Part shown: piece by piece, positions 7,995 to 16,971 of the stretch
Layout: each line of letters starts with the position of its first letter
How positions within the stretch are numbered: the stretch's first letter is position 1
Origin: Laedolimicola sp934402125
GTDB lineage: Bacteria; Bacillota; Clostridia; Lachnospirales; Lachnospiraceae
Direction of reading: 5' to 3'
Length of the DNA stretch: 64,000 bases
Assembly (NCBI RefSeq): GCF_052065835.1
Contig: NZ_JBQHTG010000003.1
Coordinates: 248,001 to 312,000 of the forward strand
Position numbers and translations under genes: made by a program
Notes under the pieces: generated by a model
Told to the model about the DNA's origin: nothing
Databases searched by the model: none
Seen by the model: the letters and a program-made list of their open reading frames with translations, nothing else

Positions 7995-8819
7995 ATGTTC
8001 GGATATATTGAATGCAATCGTTCGAAGCTTTCCAGGGAAGAGCAGGAACGTTACAGAAGTGTCTATTGCGGACTCTGCAGGAACTTAAAAATGAGGTACG
8101 GGGAACTGGAGCGGATGAGCTTAAGTTACGATATGACTTTTGTGATTCTGTTCCTTTCTTCGTTGTATGAACCGGAGGAGCGGTCGGAAAATTTCCGCTG
8201 CGGGATTCATCCGCTGAAAAACCGCGCCGGTGTGGAAAACTGCTTTACGGAATACGCGGCGGATATGACGGTGGCGCTGGCCTATTATAAGGCGCTGGAC
8301 GACTGGAAGGACGAGAAGAAGGCGGGAAGCCGCTGGTACGGAGATAAGCTGAAGCAGGCTTATCAAAAAGTGGAAAAGAGGTACCCCAGACAGTGCAAGG
8401 CTATTACCGACAGCCTTCAGGAGCTGGATTTTATCGAGCAGGCGCCGGGCGCCAACGCGGATCATGCCATCAACTGCTCTGGTAAGATGCTCTCGGAGCT
8501 TTTTGTATACAAAGAAGATTTCTGGAGCAACAGCCTCAGGCTCTTTGGTTATGAGCTGGGCCGTTTTATCTATCTGATGGATGCGGCCATGGATTATAAG
8601 AAGGACAGCAAGACCGGTAATTACAATCCGCTTTTTGAGATGAGGAAAAAGCCGGAGGAGATGGAACCGGTGCTTAGTCTGCCTTTGGGCAATGCCATGG
8701 AGGTTTTTGAGAAGCTGCCCCTGGTGCAGGACGAGCATCTGCTCCGCAATATTCTCTACGGCGGGGTCTGGCAGCAGTATTATGCGAAAATACGTGGAAA
8801 GGAGAAGACGGATGGTTGA
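7995..8819 (+). CDS. DUF5685 family protein
   Basis: 274 residues, start supported by AAAGGAG. It begins MFGYIECNRSKLSREEQERY and has a CxxC in YCGLCRNL, plus further cysteines in FRCGIHPL and ENCFTEY. These could bind a metal, but that is inference. The rest looks helical, with Asp-rich YLMDAAMDYKKD resembling an active-site or metal-binding helix. Function unknown. It overlaps the start of the DnaJ-like gene by 8 bases, a pairing common in Lachnospiraceae, so a chaperone-linked role is possible. Confidence 0.8.
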   Translation: MFGYIECNRSKLSREEQERYRSVYCGLCRNLKMRYGELERMSLSYDMTFVILFLSSLYEPEERSENFRCGIHPLKNRAGVENCFTEYAADMTVALAYYKALDDWKDEKKAGSRWYGDKLKQAYQKVEKRYPRQCKAITDSLQELDFIEQAPGANADHAINCSGKMLSELFVYKEDFWSNSLRLFGYELGRFIYLMDAAMDYKKDSKTGNYNPLFEMRKKPEEMEPVLSLPLGNAMEVFEKLPLVQDEHLLRNILYGGVWQQYYAKIRGKEKTDG

Positions 8820-9525
8820 CGATCCATACAGAGTACTTGGGGTGTCCCGGGACGCCACCAGGGAAGAGATAAAAAAAGCCTACCGAAAAAAGGCGAAAGA
8901 ATACCATCCCGATCTTCATCCGGACGATCCTTACGCATTGGAGAAAATGAACGAGATCAATGAGGCCTACGATATGCTGAATAACCCGGAGAAATACCGG
9001 AGGCAGCAGACCGGCGGCGGATATGGACAGCAGAGTGGCTATGGCGGCACAGGCGGATACGGGCAGAATCCCTTCGGAAACGGCCCTTACGGCGGGTTTG
9101 GCAGCTTCGAGGATTTCTTCGGCTTCTGGGAAATGCAGATGGGACCGGAGCGGCCCCAGCAGGTTTACACAGACAGTGAAACGATGCGTCAGGCGGTAGA
9201 TTTTATCAATATGGGAAAATATCAGTTCGCGGATTCGGTCCTGAACGGAATGCCGGGCGCAGAACGGAATGCCCGGTGGTATTATCTGAGTTCCCTGGCC
9301 AATTATGGGCTTCGTAACCAGATGCTGGCGGTGGCGCAGATTCAGAAGGCTCTGCAGCTGGAACCGGGCAATGCGCTTTACCAGAGAACGTTTCAAAGTA
9401 TGCGCTATGCGGAAAATGTATATACACAGAACAGTCAGGCCTACCAGAGGCAGGCAGAGGGCATGGACAGGCTTTGCCGGAGCTTCTGCCTGGCACAGCT
9501 GTTTTGTATGTTCTGCAGATGTTAA
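8812..9525 (+). CDS. J-domain (DnaJ-like) protein with TPR-like C-terminus
   Basis: 237 residues from ATG 8812, just inside the end of the preceding gene, with GGAGAAG upstream. Residues 1-65 are a J domain: DPYRVLGVSRDAT, helix II KKAYRKKAKEYHPD with the HPD motif, and helix III. A Gly/Tyr/Gln-rich linker follows (about 68-105), then TPR-like helices (RNARWYYLSSLANYG and ALQLEPGNALY). The very C-terminus is Cys-rich (CLAQLFCMFCRC). There is no zinc-finger or client-binding domain of classical DnaJ, so it is a specialised co-chaperone that stimulates DnaK on an unknown partner, perhaps the DUF5685 product. Confidence 0.88.
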   Translation: MVDDPYRVLGVSRDATREEIKKAYRKKAKEYHPDLHPDDPYALEKMNEINEAYDMLNNPEKYRRQQTGGGYGQQSGYGGTGGYGQNPFGNGPYGGFGSFEDFFGFWEMQMGPERPQQVYTDSETMRQAVDFINMGKYQFADSVLNGMPGAERNARWYYLSSLANYGLRNQMLAVAQIQKALQLEPGNALYQRTFQSMRYAENVYTQNSQAYQRQAEGMDRLCRSFCLAQLFCMFCRC

Positions 9526-9552
9526 AACGAAATAGTATCGCACTGCGGCGGA

Positions 9553-9580
9553 GAATGTGCCATTGGCACATTCTTTTTTT
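9553..9580 (+). terminator. Rho-independent terminator
   Basis: GAATGTGCC/GGCACATTC (9-bp stem, 3-base loop) followed by TTTTTTT. It ends the DnaJ unit where it meets the reverse-strand YbaK gene. Confidence 0.88.
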
Positions 9581-10133
9581 ACAGCTTCACAAACAGCGCC
9601 TCATGGTGTACTGCCGGTAAAAATTTCTCCAAAATATCCTTTGTCTTCATACGCAGGCTGGAGGTATTGATACAGGGGTGGCAGCCGAAGTCCTCCAGGG
9701 CAGATACCTCCTCGTCAATGATGAGCTGTACCTGGTTATCCGGATCATTCATCAGCGCCATAATCGTAGCGGAGCCCGGCGTTACATTCAGCAGCTTCTC
9801 CATATACTCCGCCGGGGCAAAGGAGAGACGGGAGGAACCGATCTGTTTGGACAGATCTTTTGTCTTAAAGGGCTTATTTCCGGGCAGCAGAAGCAGATAA
9901 AACCTGGTTTTCTGTGCGTTGCAAAGTACCAGATTTTTACAGATCTCAATACCGAGAAGCTGATCCACGCCCTGACATTCCTCGATGGTCATGGCTACTC
10001 CATGATCCACACGGGTAAAGGGAATCTGAAGCCTGTCCAGCAGATCGTAGACAGCTATCTCCTTTTCCAGACGGCCCTCTGTACTGGCGGGACGGCCGGT
10101 GTAAACCTGTGGGTCTATGTAAATACTACTCAT
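9579..10133 (-). CDS. YbaK/ProX-type aminoacyl-tRNA deacylase
   Basis: 184 residues, with AAAGGAGG before the ATG. It matches the free-standing prolyl-tRNA editing family: VYDLLDRLQIPFTRVDHG at the N-terminus, CKNLVLCN, the conserved Lys region LLLPGNKPFK, and GSSRLSFAPAEYMEKLL followed by VTPGSATIM. The HPCIN segment near 160 is also typical. These enzymes hydrolyse mischarged Ala-tRNA(Pro) or similar in trans. It follows the methyltransferase gene on the same strand after a probable terminator, so it may have a separate promoter that I could not place. Confidence 0.9.
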   Translation of the reverse strand: MSSIYIDPQVYTGRPASTEGRLEKEIAVYDLLDRLQIPFTRVDHGVAMTIEECQGVDQLLGIEICKNLVLCNAQKTRFYLLLLPGNKPFKTKDLSKQIGSSRLSFAPAEYMEKLLNVTPGSATIMALMNDPDNQVQLIIDEEVSALEDFGCHPCINTSSLRMKTKDILEKFLPAVHHEALFVKL

Positions 10134-10159
10134 AATAAAATCCTCCTTTAAAATCTTCA

Positions 10160-10193
10160 GATAAAAACACAGCGGCCGGAACCTCCAGCCGCC
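10160..10193 (-). terminator. Probable terminator after the methyltransferase gene
   Basis: Read on the reverse strand, GCGGCTGG pairs with CCGGCCGC (one G-T pair) around a 5-base loop, followed by a short interrupted T-run. Strength is uncertain. Confidence 0.5.
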
Positions 10194-10210
10194 ATTGACT
10201 TTGTAAAAAG

Positions 10211-11089
10211 CTATTTCTTCTCCCAGCGTCCGCTTGCGCCGCAGGGCAGCACCAGTCCGGATGCGGTTACGGGCAGCCCTACCTCCTGGGAATCGACAGT
10301 GCCGTTATATTTCTTCAGTTCCGTGGCAATCATGTAGGTCAGCACCGCCGGAGCCAGTCCGGTGGTATAGGAATTTACCAGGAAAAACAGCGGATCGTCG
10401 CTCAAAAGCTGGGCGCAGAGACGGATCAGCGGGTGAATGGCCTCTTCGATTTTCCAGATTTCCCCTTTGGGTCCTCTGCCGTAGGAAGGAGGATCCATGA
10501 TAATGCCATCGTAATGGTTGCCGCGGCGGATTTCCCGCTCCACAAATTTTACACAGTCATCTACAATCCAGCGGATAGGAGCCTCGCCCAGTCCGGAGGA
10601 GCGGGCGTTTTCCTTTGCCCAGCCTACCATACCCTTGGAGGCGTCCACATGGGTGACGGAAGCTCCGGAGGCAGCGGCAGCCAGGGTAGCGCCACCGGTG
10701 TAGGCGAAGAGATTCAGTACTTTCACAGGGTGTCCGGCATTGCGGATTTTCTCGCCGAACCAGTCCCAGTTGGCAGCCTGCTCCGGGAACAGTCCCGTAT
10801 GTTTGAAGCTGAAGGGCTTCAGGTTGAAGGTCAGGGTATTTTGTCCTTGACAGAGAGGATACTGAATGGTCCACTGCTCCGGCAGGTCGAAGAACTCCCA
10901 TTCGCCGCCGCCCTTTTTGCTGCGGTGGTAATGGCCGTTCATACGCTTCCAGCCCGGGGCCTTCCGTTCGGTATCCCAGATAACCTGGGGATCCGGACGC
11001 ACCAGCAGGTAGTTGCCCCAGCGTTCCAGCTTTTCTCCTCTCGAGGTATCCAGTATTTCATAATCAGTCCAGTTATTGGCGATCCACAT
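10211..11089 (-). CDS. SAM-dependent RNA methyltransferase (RlmI/RlmK-like)
   Basis: 292 residues from the ATG at 11089, chosen for its AGGAGATTGTC site; a longer frame upstream has no site and runs into the preceding gene. The Rossmann core has VLNLFAYTGGATLAAA (motif I), THVDASKGMV (motif II) and the catalytic-type MDPPSYGRG (DPPS/NPPY motif IV). The RlmI/TrmK-like layout suggests methylation of a ribosomal RNA base. No separate PUA domain is evident. The start region overlaps the end of the small exporter gene by 17 bases, so it is likely the third gene of that operon. Confidence 0.88.
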   Translation of the reverse strand: MWIANNWTDYEILDTSRGEKLERWGNYLLVRPDPQVIWDTERKAPGWKRMNGHYHRSKKGGGEWEFFDLPEQWTIQYPLCQGQNTLTFNLKPFSFKHTGLFPEQAANWDWFGEKIRNAGHPVKVLNLFAYTGGATLAAAASGASVTHVDASKGMVGWAKENARSSGLGEAPIRWIVDDCVKFVEREIRRGNHYDGIIMDPPSYGRGPKGEIWKIEEAIHPLIRLCAQLLSDDPLFFLVNSYTTGLAPAVLTYMIATELKKYNGTVDSQEVGLPVTASGLVLPCGASGRWEKK

Positions 11090-11516
11090 GACAATCTCCT
11101 TTGTTCTTAAAAAATAATCGGAAAACACTGTCCACCACCATGAGGGACAGGGCAATCATTCCGGCCACAATCAGCGTTTGGGTAACGTGGTGGGAGGTCA
11201 TTCCGTCGGAACGGATGACGGAGCGGGCAATCCGGAACATACCGGCGCCCGGCACCAGCGGCAAAATGCCGGGAATAACAAAAATGGTGACCGGAGTCTT
11301 TAAAATTCTTGCAAAAAACTGTCCGCAGAGGGAAATGAGACACCCGGACAGGAAAGTGGCCACAGCCATGGAAAACTGAAGGTCCATAAGAACCAGATAT
11401 AGCCACCAGCCCACCGCGCCGGTGAAACCGGCCCAGATGATATATTTGCGCGGTACGTGCAGCAGAAAAGAAAAGGCCACAACGGAAAAAAACGCGCCTA
11501 TAACCTGTATCAGCAT
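11073..11516 (-). CDS. ThrE-like exporter, small subunit (DUF3815/ThrE_2)
   Basis: 147 residues with four or five hydrophobic spans. GAVGWWLYLVLM and VIPGILPLVPGAGMFRI are typical of the C-terminal half of threonine/serine exporters. In this split form a second protein (the next gene upstream) supplies the ThrE_1 half, and together they export small neutral amino acids or dicarboxylates. The genes are 15 bases apart. The substrate is unproven. Confidence 0.9.
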   Translation of the reverse strand: MLIQVIGAFFSVVAFSFLLHVPRKYIIWAGFTGAVGWWLYLVLMDLQFSMAVATFLSGCLISLCGQFFARILKTPVTIFVIPGILPLVPGAGMFRIARSVIRSDGMTSHHVTQTLIVAGMIALSLMVVDSVFRLFFKNKGDCHVDRQ

Positions 11517-11531
11517 AAAAGCCTTTCCTCC

Positions 11532-12281
11532 TTACTGAATGAAACGAAGTCCGATGACAATACCCATAGCTACAGAGGCGGCGACCACAAAGGCCTCCAT
11601 CATCCGGGCGGAGCCGGAGATATAATCCCCGTGCAGGGTGTCAAATACCGCGTTGGTGATGGCCACACCGGGAACCAAGGGCATGATGGCCGCGATGATG
11701 ATGGAATCCAGGTTCCCTATAATAGGAAGAAACTTCAGAAGTCCGCCTGCGAACAATGAGATTACCACAGCGCTTAGCAGGATTCCGAAGAAGGAGGGCA
11801 GCTTCATGCAGCTGCACAGATGCAGGCAGATGGCCATGAAAAATCCGGCCACACCCGCCACAAAGGCCTCCTGCCAGGTCCCGCCGTAGGTCAGTGCAAA
11901 GGCCGCGGCCACGCCTGCGTTGGCCAGCAGAAAGGCCTGGGAAGGGTGCGGTTCCTTTTTCAGCTTTTTTATCTGCCGGAAGGCTTCCTCCAGTTCCAGT
12001 TTCCCGCCGCAGAGACCTCTGGAAATACTGTTAATTTCGTCGATGATGCTCAGGTTTGTCCCCCGGCTCTGAATTCGGCGGGTCACCGTCATGGACTGGA
12101 TGGACGGGTCGTCCAGAGTCACCAGAAAGCCGGTCACCATCACGAAAGCCTCGGCAGTCTTCAGTCCCGACAGGGAAAGCATCCGGTGCATGGTATCCTC
12201 CACCCGGTAGGTTTCGGCCCCATTGGCCAGCATGAGTTCGCCTGCCATGACGGCAGTGTCGAGTAAAAGTTTGTAATCCAT
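11532..12281 (-). CDS. ThrE-like exporter, large subunit (DUF1212/ThrE_1)
   Basis: 249 residues. The soluble N-terminal part has ANGAETYRVEDTM and VTGFLVTLDD, typical of ThrE_1/YjjP proteins, where a peptidase-like cytosolic fold precedes the membrane part. The C-terminal half has about five hydrophobic segments and the repeat motif IMPLVPGVAITNA, matching LPLVPGAG in its partner. First gene of the reverse-strand operon with a near-consensus promoter upstream. Confidence 0.91.
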   Translation of the reverse strand: MDYKLLLDTAVMAGELMLANGAETYRVEDTMHRMLSLSGLKTAEAFVMVTGFLVTLDDPSIQSMTVTRRIQSRGTNLSIIDEINSISRGLCGGKLELEEAFRQIKKLKKEPHPSQAFLLANAGVAAAFALTYGGTWQEAFVAGVAGFFMAICLHLCSCMKLPSFFGILLSAVVISLFAGGLLKFLPIIGNLDSIIIAAIMPLVPGVAITNAVFDTLHGDYISGSARMMEAFVVAASVAMGIVIGLRFIQ

Positions 12282-12330
12282 TTGTCTGATTTCCTTATAC
12301 CTGATTTTGTATTGAGATCAATCTATGGTT

Positions 12331-12359
12331 ATTATACCTATGTAAGAGAAGCGGGTCAA
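12331..12359 (-). promoter_or_regulatory. Promoter of the ThrE-like operon
   Basis: Reverse strand TTGACC (12359-12354), 17-base spacer, TATAAT (12336-12331). Confidence 0.8.
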
Positions 12360-12441
12360 GGAAAGTATGGACAGAAAGAGAAATAATTCCCGTTTTCGAA
12401 GGATTAGGCCGAATTATCGGCAGACAAAAAATGGAAAAATC

Positions 12442-12470
12442 TTGATAGATATAGAGGAATCAAGTAGAAT
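12442..12470 (+). promoter_or_regulatory. Promoter of the cobalamin-riboswitch operon
   Basis: TTGATA (12442-12447), 17-base spacer, TAGAAT (12465-12470). Transcription would begin near 12477, just before the riboswitch. Confidence 0.75.
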
Positions 12471-12481
12471 AAACGAGCATA

Positions 12482-12672
12482 GTGTTGTCAGTCGCGTACA
12501 GCGGCTGATAAAGAATAGAGAATCATGTGGAAATCATGGACGGTACCGCCACTGTATACATAAAGAATGATCCTTAGATGAAAGTCCGCCATTGGGGTAA
12601 ACCTGAGAAGGCGAGGAGAGTTCGCTGGGCTTCTTCCCTGAATATGTGAGTCAGGAGAACTGCTATGCAGCA
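12482..12672 (+). ncRNA. Cobalamin (B12) riboswitch
   Basis: The conserved blocks occur in the right order: GAGAATCATGTGGAAATC (reduced GGGAA..GGUG.AAUC), the B12-box-like TACCGCCACTGTATA, AAGTCCGCCATTGGGG (GCCACUG), ACCTGAGAAGGCGAG (GGGAAGGCG), and the closing GTGAGTCAGGAGAACTGC, which is close to the consensus GCGAGCCAGGAGACCUGCC. A promoter lies just upstream and an intrinsic terminator downstream, so adenosylcobalamin or a related form would be expected to favour termination. The 5' boundary is approximate. It controls the ABC transporter operon that follows, which points to cobalt or corrinoid-related uptake. Confidence 0.85.
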
Positions 12673-12719
12673 ACCTTAGCGAACGATCTATTTGCGAAGG
12701 CTTATTTCCCATGTAAAAT

Positions 12720-12757
12720 CGGTCATGGATGCAAAAGCATCTATGGCTTTTTTTGTG
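12720..12757 (+). terminator. Riboswitch-controlled terminator
   Basis: GGTCATGGATGC pairs with GCATCTATGGC across an AAAA loop, with G-T pairs, followed by TTTTTTT. It lies between the aptamer and the first transporter gene, as expected for transcription attenuation. Confidence 0.8.
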
Positions 12758-12795
12758 TAATTAAGTCGCTTTTTTTATTGAAATGGAGGAAAACA

Positions 12796-13740
12796 GTGAA
12801 AAAGAACAGGCTCGTATCCAGACTTATCCAGATGTGCGTAGTGCTGATAGGCATTTCCTTTCTGACCTTTTTATTAACCTACCTTGCGCCGGGCGATCCG
12901 GCCACAGCCATGTATGATTCTCTGGGAATTACCCCGAGTCCGGAAATGCTGGAGCAGGCCAGGCAGTCCATGGGACTGGACAAACCCTTTTTACAGCAAT
13001 ATGTGGACTGGATAGGCGGTATTTTTCACGGAGATTTTGGAACCTCATTCAGTAAAAGCGCCCCGGTACTGGATCTGCTGATGAAAAGGCTGCCGGCAAC
13101 GTTCCGGCTGGCCCTGTTTTCCCTGGGACTGATGTTAATTGTTTCGGTTCCCCTTGGAATCCTTTCGGCGGTCAGACAGGACGGGATAGCGGATTATATC
13201 GTTCGCTTTCTTTCTTTCCTGGGTATTTCGCTTCCGGGCTTCCTGATTGGCCTGATCTTATTATATGTCTTCGCTTTGAAGCTGGGACTGGTAAAGGTGG
13301 CGAGCAGCTCCGTCGGAATGGAACAGATGCTGCTGCCGGGGATTACGCTGGCCATTGCCATGGCCTCCAAATATTCCAGACAGGTGCGCACGGCGGTACT
13401 GGAGGAGATGCACCAGGATTATGTGACAGGCGCGAGAGCCCGGGGAATGAATCAGTGGGAAATACTGTTCCGCCAGGTTCTTCCCAACGCCATGCTTCCG
13501 CTGGTTACCATGCTGGGGCTTTCCTTTGGATCGCTTCTCGGAGGAACCTCAGTGGTGGAGATTATTTTCTCCTATCCGGGACTGGGTATCCTGGCGGTGG
13601 GAGCGGTAAAGGCGCGGGATTATCCGCTGATCCAGGGCTTCGTATTGTGGATAGCCCTAATCTATATGGTAGTAAATCTGCTGGTGGATATATCCTATCA
13701 TTATATTGATCCGAGAACCAGGGAGGGGGAGAACGGATGA
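12796..13740 (+). CDS. ABC transporter permease (DppB/NikB-type)
   Basis: 314 residues from a GTG at 12796, chosen for TGGAGG six bases upstream. It has the DppB/OppB layout: first span VVLIGISFLTFLLTYLAPGD with the conserved APGDP, about six spans, and the EAA loop (YVTGARARGMNQWEILFRQVLPNA). The peptide/nickel permease family moves oligopeptides, nickel or other metal chelates. It appears intact. Under a cobalamin riboswitch the likely cargo is cobalt/nickel or a chelate, but this is inference. Overlaps the next permease by 4 bases. Confidence 0.92.
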   Translation: MKKNRLVSRLIQMCVVLIGISFLTFLLTYLAPGDPATAMYDSLGITPSPEMLEQARQSMGLDKPFLQQYVDWIGGIFHGDFGTSFSKSAPVLDLLMKRLPATFRLALFSLGLMLIVSVPLGILSAVRQDGIADYIVRFLSFLGISLPGFLIGLILLYVFALKLGLVKVASSSVGMEQMLLPGITLAIAMASKYSRQVRTAVLEEMHQDYVTGARARGMNQWEILFRQVLPNAMLPLVTMLGLSFGSLLGGTSVVEIIFSYPGLGILAVGAVKARDYPLIQGFVLWIALIYMVVNLLVDISYHYIDPRTREGENG

Positions 13741-14576
13741 AAAAGAATACAAGATTTGCGGTGCTTTCCATTCTGGTTTTCCTTATTCTGGCAGTGGCGT
13801 TCCTGGCGGACAAAATTGTTCCTTACGATCCGTTGAGCGCGTCACTGAGCGACGCGTTCCAGGCGCCCGGAAAAGAACACTATTTTGGAACCGACGCGCT
13901 GGGACGGGACGTGTTCTCCCGGGTGATCTGCGGGGCGACCACCAGCGTATACAGCGTACTGATTCTGGTGGCGGTAATCCTGGTTGTGGGTACCTTTCTT
14001 GGAATCATAGCAGGGTATTTCGGCGGAGTGGCAGACGCGGTAATCATGAGAGTGGGCGATATGATGATCGCCTTCCCGGATCTGATTCTGGCCATGGCAA
14101 TCGCGGGAATTCTTGGGCCAAGTCTGAAAAATTCCATGATTGCAATTGCGGCGGTAAGCTGGACCAGATACGCCAGGCTTTCCAGAAGCCTGGTGCTGAA
14201 GATACGGAACAGGACTTATATATCCGCGGCGGAAATCTCAGGATCCAGACACAGCAGAATCCTTATGAGATATATGCTGCCCAACGCGCTTCCTACGATG
14301 ATCATTACGGCGGCGACGGATATCGGCACCATCATACTGTCGCTGGCAAGCCTGTCCTTCCTTGGCTTTGGAATCCAGCCCCCTACACCGGAATGGGGAT
14401 ATATGCTGAGCGAGGGAAGAACTTATATACTGAGCAGCCCGTGGCTGCTGTTTTGTCCGGGACTTGCGGTCTTTATTACGGTAGTCATCTTTAATCTCTG
14501 GGGTGACTGTATTAGAGATATGATAGATCCAAATGCAACAGAAAAACGAAGAAAGAAGAGGAGAAAGAGGACATGA
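13737..14576 (+). CDS. ABC transporter permease (DppC/NikC-type)
   Basis: 279 residues, starting on an ATGA overlap. The conserved FGTDALGRDVFSRVICGA after the first span, and EAA loop YISAAEISGSRHSRILMRYM, identify the DppC/OppC/NikC family; five or six spans. It should pair with the upstream permease. The frame is intact, in contrast to the downstream genes of the same operon. Its basic C-terminus (EKRRKKRRKRT) overlaps the start of the binding-protein gene. Confidence 0.92.
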   Translation: MKKNTRFAVLSILVFLILAVAFLADKIVPYDPLSASLSDAFQAPGKEHYFGTDALGRDVFSRVICGATTSVYSVLILVAVILVVGTFLGIIAGYFGGVADAVIMRVGDMMIAFPDLILAMAIAGILGPSLKNSMIAIAAVSWTRYARLSRSLVLKIRNRTYISAAEISGSRHSRILMRYMLPNALPTMIITAATDIGTIILSLASLSFLGFGIQPPTPEWGYMLSEGRTYILSSPWLLFCPGLAVFITVVIFNLWGDCIRDMIDPNATEKRRKKRRKRT

Positions 14577-16158
14577 ATGGAAAAAAACTGATTGCCCTTG
14601 CCCTTAGCCTGTGCCTTGCGGGCAGTATCACAGCATGCGGCGGCAGCGCAGGAACAGAGCAGAAAGCAGCGTCAGACGGAGGAAGCGCGAAAACACAGCT
14701 AAATGTGGCGACAGAGTTGACTAGCGCAACCCTGGATCCGGCAGATGACTGGAACAGCCGGTTTGTGATGCGCTGGGGCGCGCTGGAAACGCTGACCCGT
14801 TTTGAGGACGACGGCACCGTGTCGCCGTGGCTGGCAGAAGACTGGTCTGTAGCGGACGATCAGCTGACCTGGACTATAAAGCTGAAAGAAAATGTAACCT
14901 TCTCCAATGGAGAACCGATGACGGCGACAAAGGTTCGGGAATCCCTGGAGAGATTATTTGATGTGACAGATCCCAATAAGGGCGGAAATGGAAACCCCTG
15001 GAATTATTTCACATATGACAGTATCAGCGCAGACGATGAAGCCTGGACTGTGACGATTGTAACAAGTGAGCCGACGGTAGACCTGCCGGGCTGCCTTGCG
15101 TATCCCTGGTATGGCATTATCGATGTGGCTGGCTCTGCGGATCGCGATATCGCTGCAGACGGACCGATTTGTACAGGACCCTACTGCTTTGTATCCAACG
15201 ATCCGGAACATGATATCCAGCTGGTAAAAAATGACAATTACTGGGACGGTGAAGTACCCTTTGAGACGGTCAATGTCATGAAGCTCGGGGAGGCTTCTGC
15301 CCGCGCAATGGCCTTGCAGGACGTTCTGCCGACATGGGAATCAACATTGCGGCGTCTGACAGAGCGGTTCTGGAGAACGCAGGAGATTATCAGATTGACG
15401 TCACCGGTGGAAACCGTGTCTGCAACTGGTTTATCAATTTTGACGGAGTGCTGGGCAACGATACCCTGAGAAAAGCAGTGATGACGGCAATTGACGGTCA
15501 GACCGTGTGCGATGTATCCACAGGCGGCTCCTATACTTACACCAATAATACGCCGGTACCCGGGTATGATTTGGCTAACCCGTACAGCTACGATCCGGAG
15601 GCAGCCAAGGCTATGCTGGACGAGGCCGGTATCGTAGACGGCGATGGAGACGGATACCGCGAACTGGACGGCAAAAACATCGACATCAGTATTGTAGCGA
15701 CAACCAGCCGTCAGAAGGACGTGATTGCGCAGGCGTATGGGGTTCAGCTGGAAGCAATCGGAATCAAGAGCACCATTTCCATGCCGGAAAATGTAGTAGA
15801 CCTGCGGGTATCCCAGGGCTTTGATCTGATGTTCAACAATGAAGTAACCACACCTACCGGAGATCCGGAGAACTTCCTGAAGCACTGGTACGGAAAGATT
15901 ACCGATACAAGCTTTAATTACGGAAATTATCATAATGAAGAATACGACGCGCTGTATGAACAGCTGATCGGCGAATTTGATACGGAAAAGCGGACGGAAA
16001 TCTTTACACAGATGCAGGAAATCCTGATGGAGGACGTGGCGACCATCAGCAGCGGCGCCTATAATTTCAATCTCTGCTCCGCGGCTTCCGTGGAAGGCGT
16101 TCACAGCTATGTGTGCGATTACTACTGGGTAACAAAGGATATCACACCGGCGTCATAA
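14573..16158 (+). pseudogene. Substrate-binding lipoprotein, frameshifted (DppA/NikA-type)
   Basis: The reading frame begins with a lipoprotein signal (lipobox SITAC, Cys22) and follows the family-5 binding protein fold up to EASARAMALQD. At about 15322 one base is missing: the expected DGSADMGINI continues only in the next frame. That frame, open from before 15334 to 16158, carries the remaining C-terminal half (NWFINFDG, YSYDPEAAKAMLDEAG, VIAQAYGVQLEAIGI). The original protein would be about 527 residues. In frame, translation runs on to 15469 and stops after unrelated residues. There is no slippery sequence at the break, so decay or a sequencing error is more likely than programmed frameshifting. 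Other lesions in the operon favour decay. Confidence 0.85.
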
Positions 16159-16188
16159 AGAAGAATAAATAGAAAAGGGGACTTTCCC

Positions 16189-16971
16189 ATGCTGGATATA
16201 GAGAACATAACAGTTGCATATCATGGACAGCCGTTTTTGCGCGATTTCTCCCTGCACATGAAAAGAGGGGAAATTATCAGCCTGGTAGGTGAAAGCGGAA
16301 GCGGAAAGACTACGGCGATACGTTCCATTCTGGGACTTCTGCCACAGGAAGGAGAGCTGGTATCCGGTGATATTTTGTTTGAGGGAAAGTCTCTTCCTGA
16401 ATACAGCGAAAAGGAAATGCAGAAACTCCGGGGGTCCAGGATATCCATGATTTTCTAGGATTCCAGAGCCATGCTGAATCCAATACGTAAAATCGGCTCG
16501 CAGTATATAGAATACATTCAGAAGCATGAAAAGCTGGGCCATAAAGCGGCGGAAGAAAAGGCAGTGGCTATGCTGGAAGCCATGCGGCTGTCGGAGCCGG
16601 AGCGTATCATGAAGAGCTACAGCTTCCAGCTGTCCGGCGGTATGCGTCAGAGGGTCGGAATTGCCATGGCCATGACCTTTGAGCCGGAGCTGCTGCTGGC
16701 CGATGAGCCCACGGCGGCTCTGGACGTGACGACACAGGCGCAGATCGTGCGTCAGATGATGGAACTGCGGGAAAATCACGGAACCTCCATTATCCTGGTA
16801 ACCCATAATCTGGGCGTGGCGGCATATATGTCAGATCGGATTGTGGTTATGCAGAATGGAAGCATTGTGGAAGAGGGAGACCGTAAGACGATACTGGAGC
16901 AGCCGGGCTGCGCATACACCAGAAAATTGCTGGCTGCGGTTCCGAATATGTATGGAGAAGGCTATGTGTAA
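16189..16971 (+). pseudogene. ABC transporter ATP-binding protein with in-frame stop (DppD/NikD-type)
   Basis: The 260-codon frame has Walker A GESGSGKTT (about residue 38), signature LSGGMRQRVG, Walker B LLLADEPTAALD and an H-loop VTHN. A TAG at 16456-16458 interrupts it exactly at the Q-loop: SMIF-stop-DSRAM, where relatives have Gln (CAG to TAG needs one change). The visible N-terminal product would be 89 residues. No downstream restart would restore Walker A. Functional loss is likely unless the stop is suppressed. The end overlaps the next ATPase gene. Confidence 0.88.

Noticed and set aside
15310..15340. Programmed frameshift in the binding-protein gene
   Set aside because: No slippery heptamer or downstream pseudoknot is visible, and neighbouring genes have other inactivating changes.
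16471..16971. Downstream ATG in the ATPase as a separate functional short protein
   Set aside because: The fragment lacks Walker A and the Q-loop, and no ribosome binding site precedes it.
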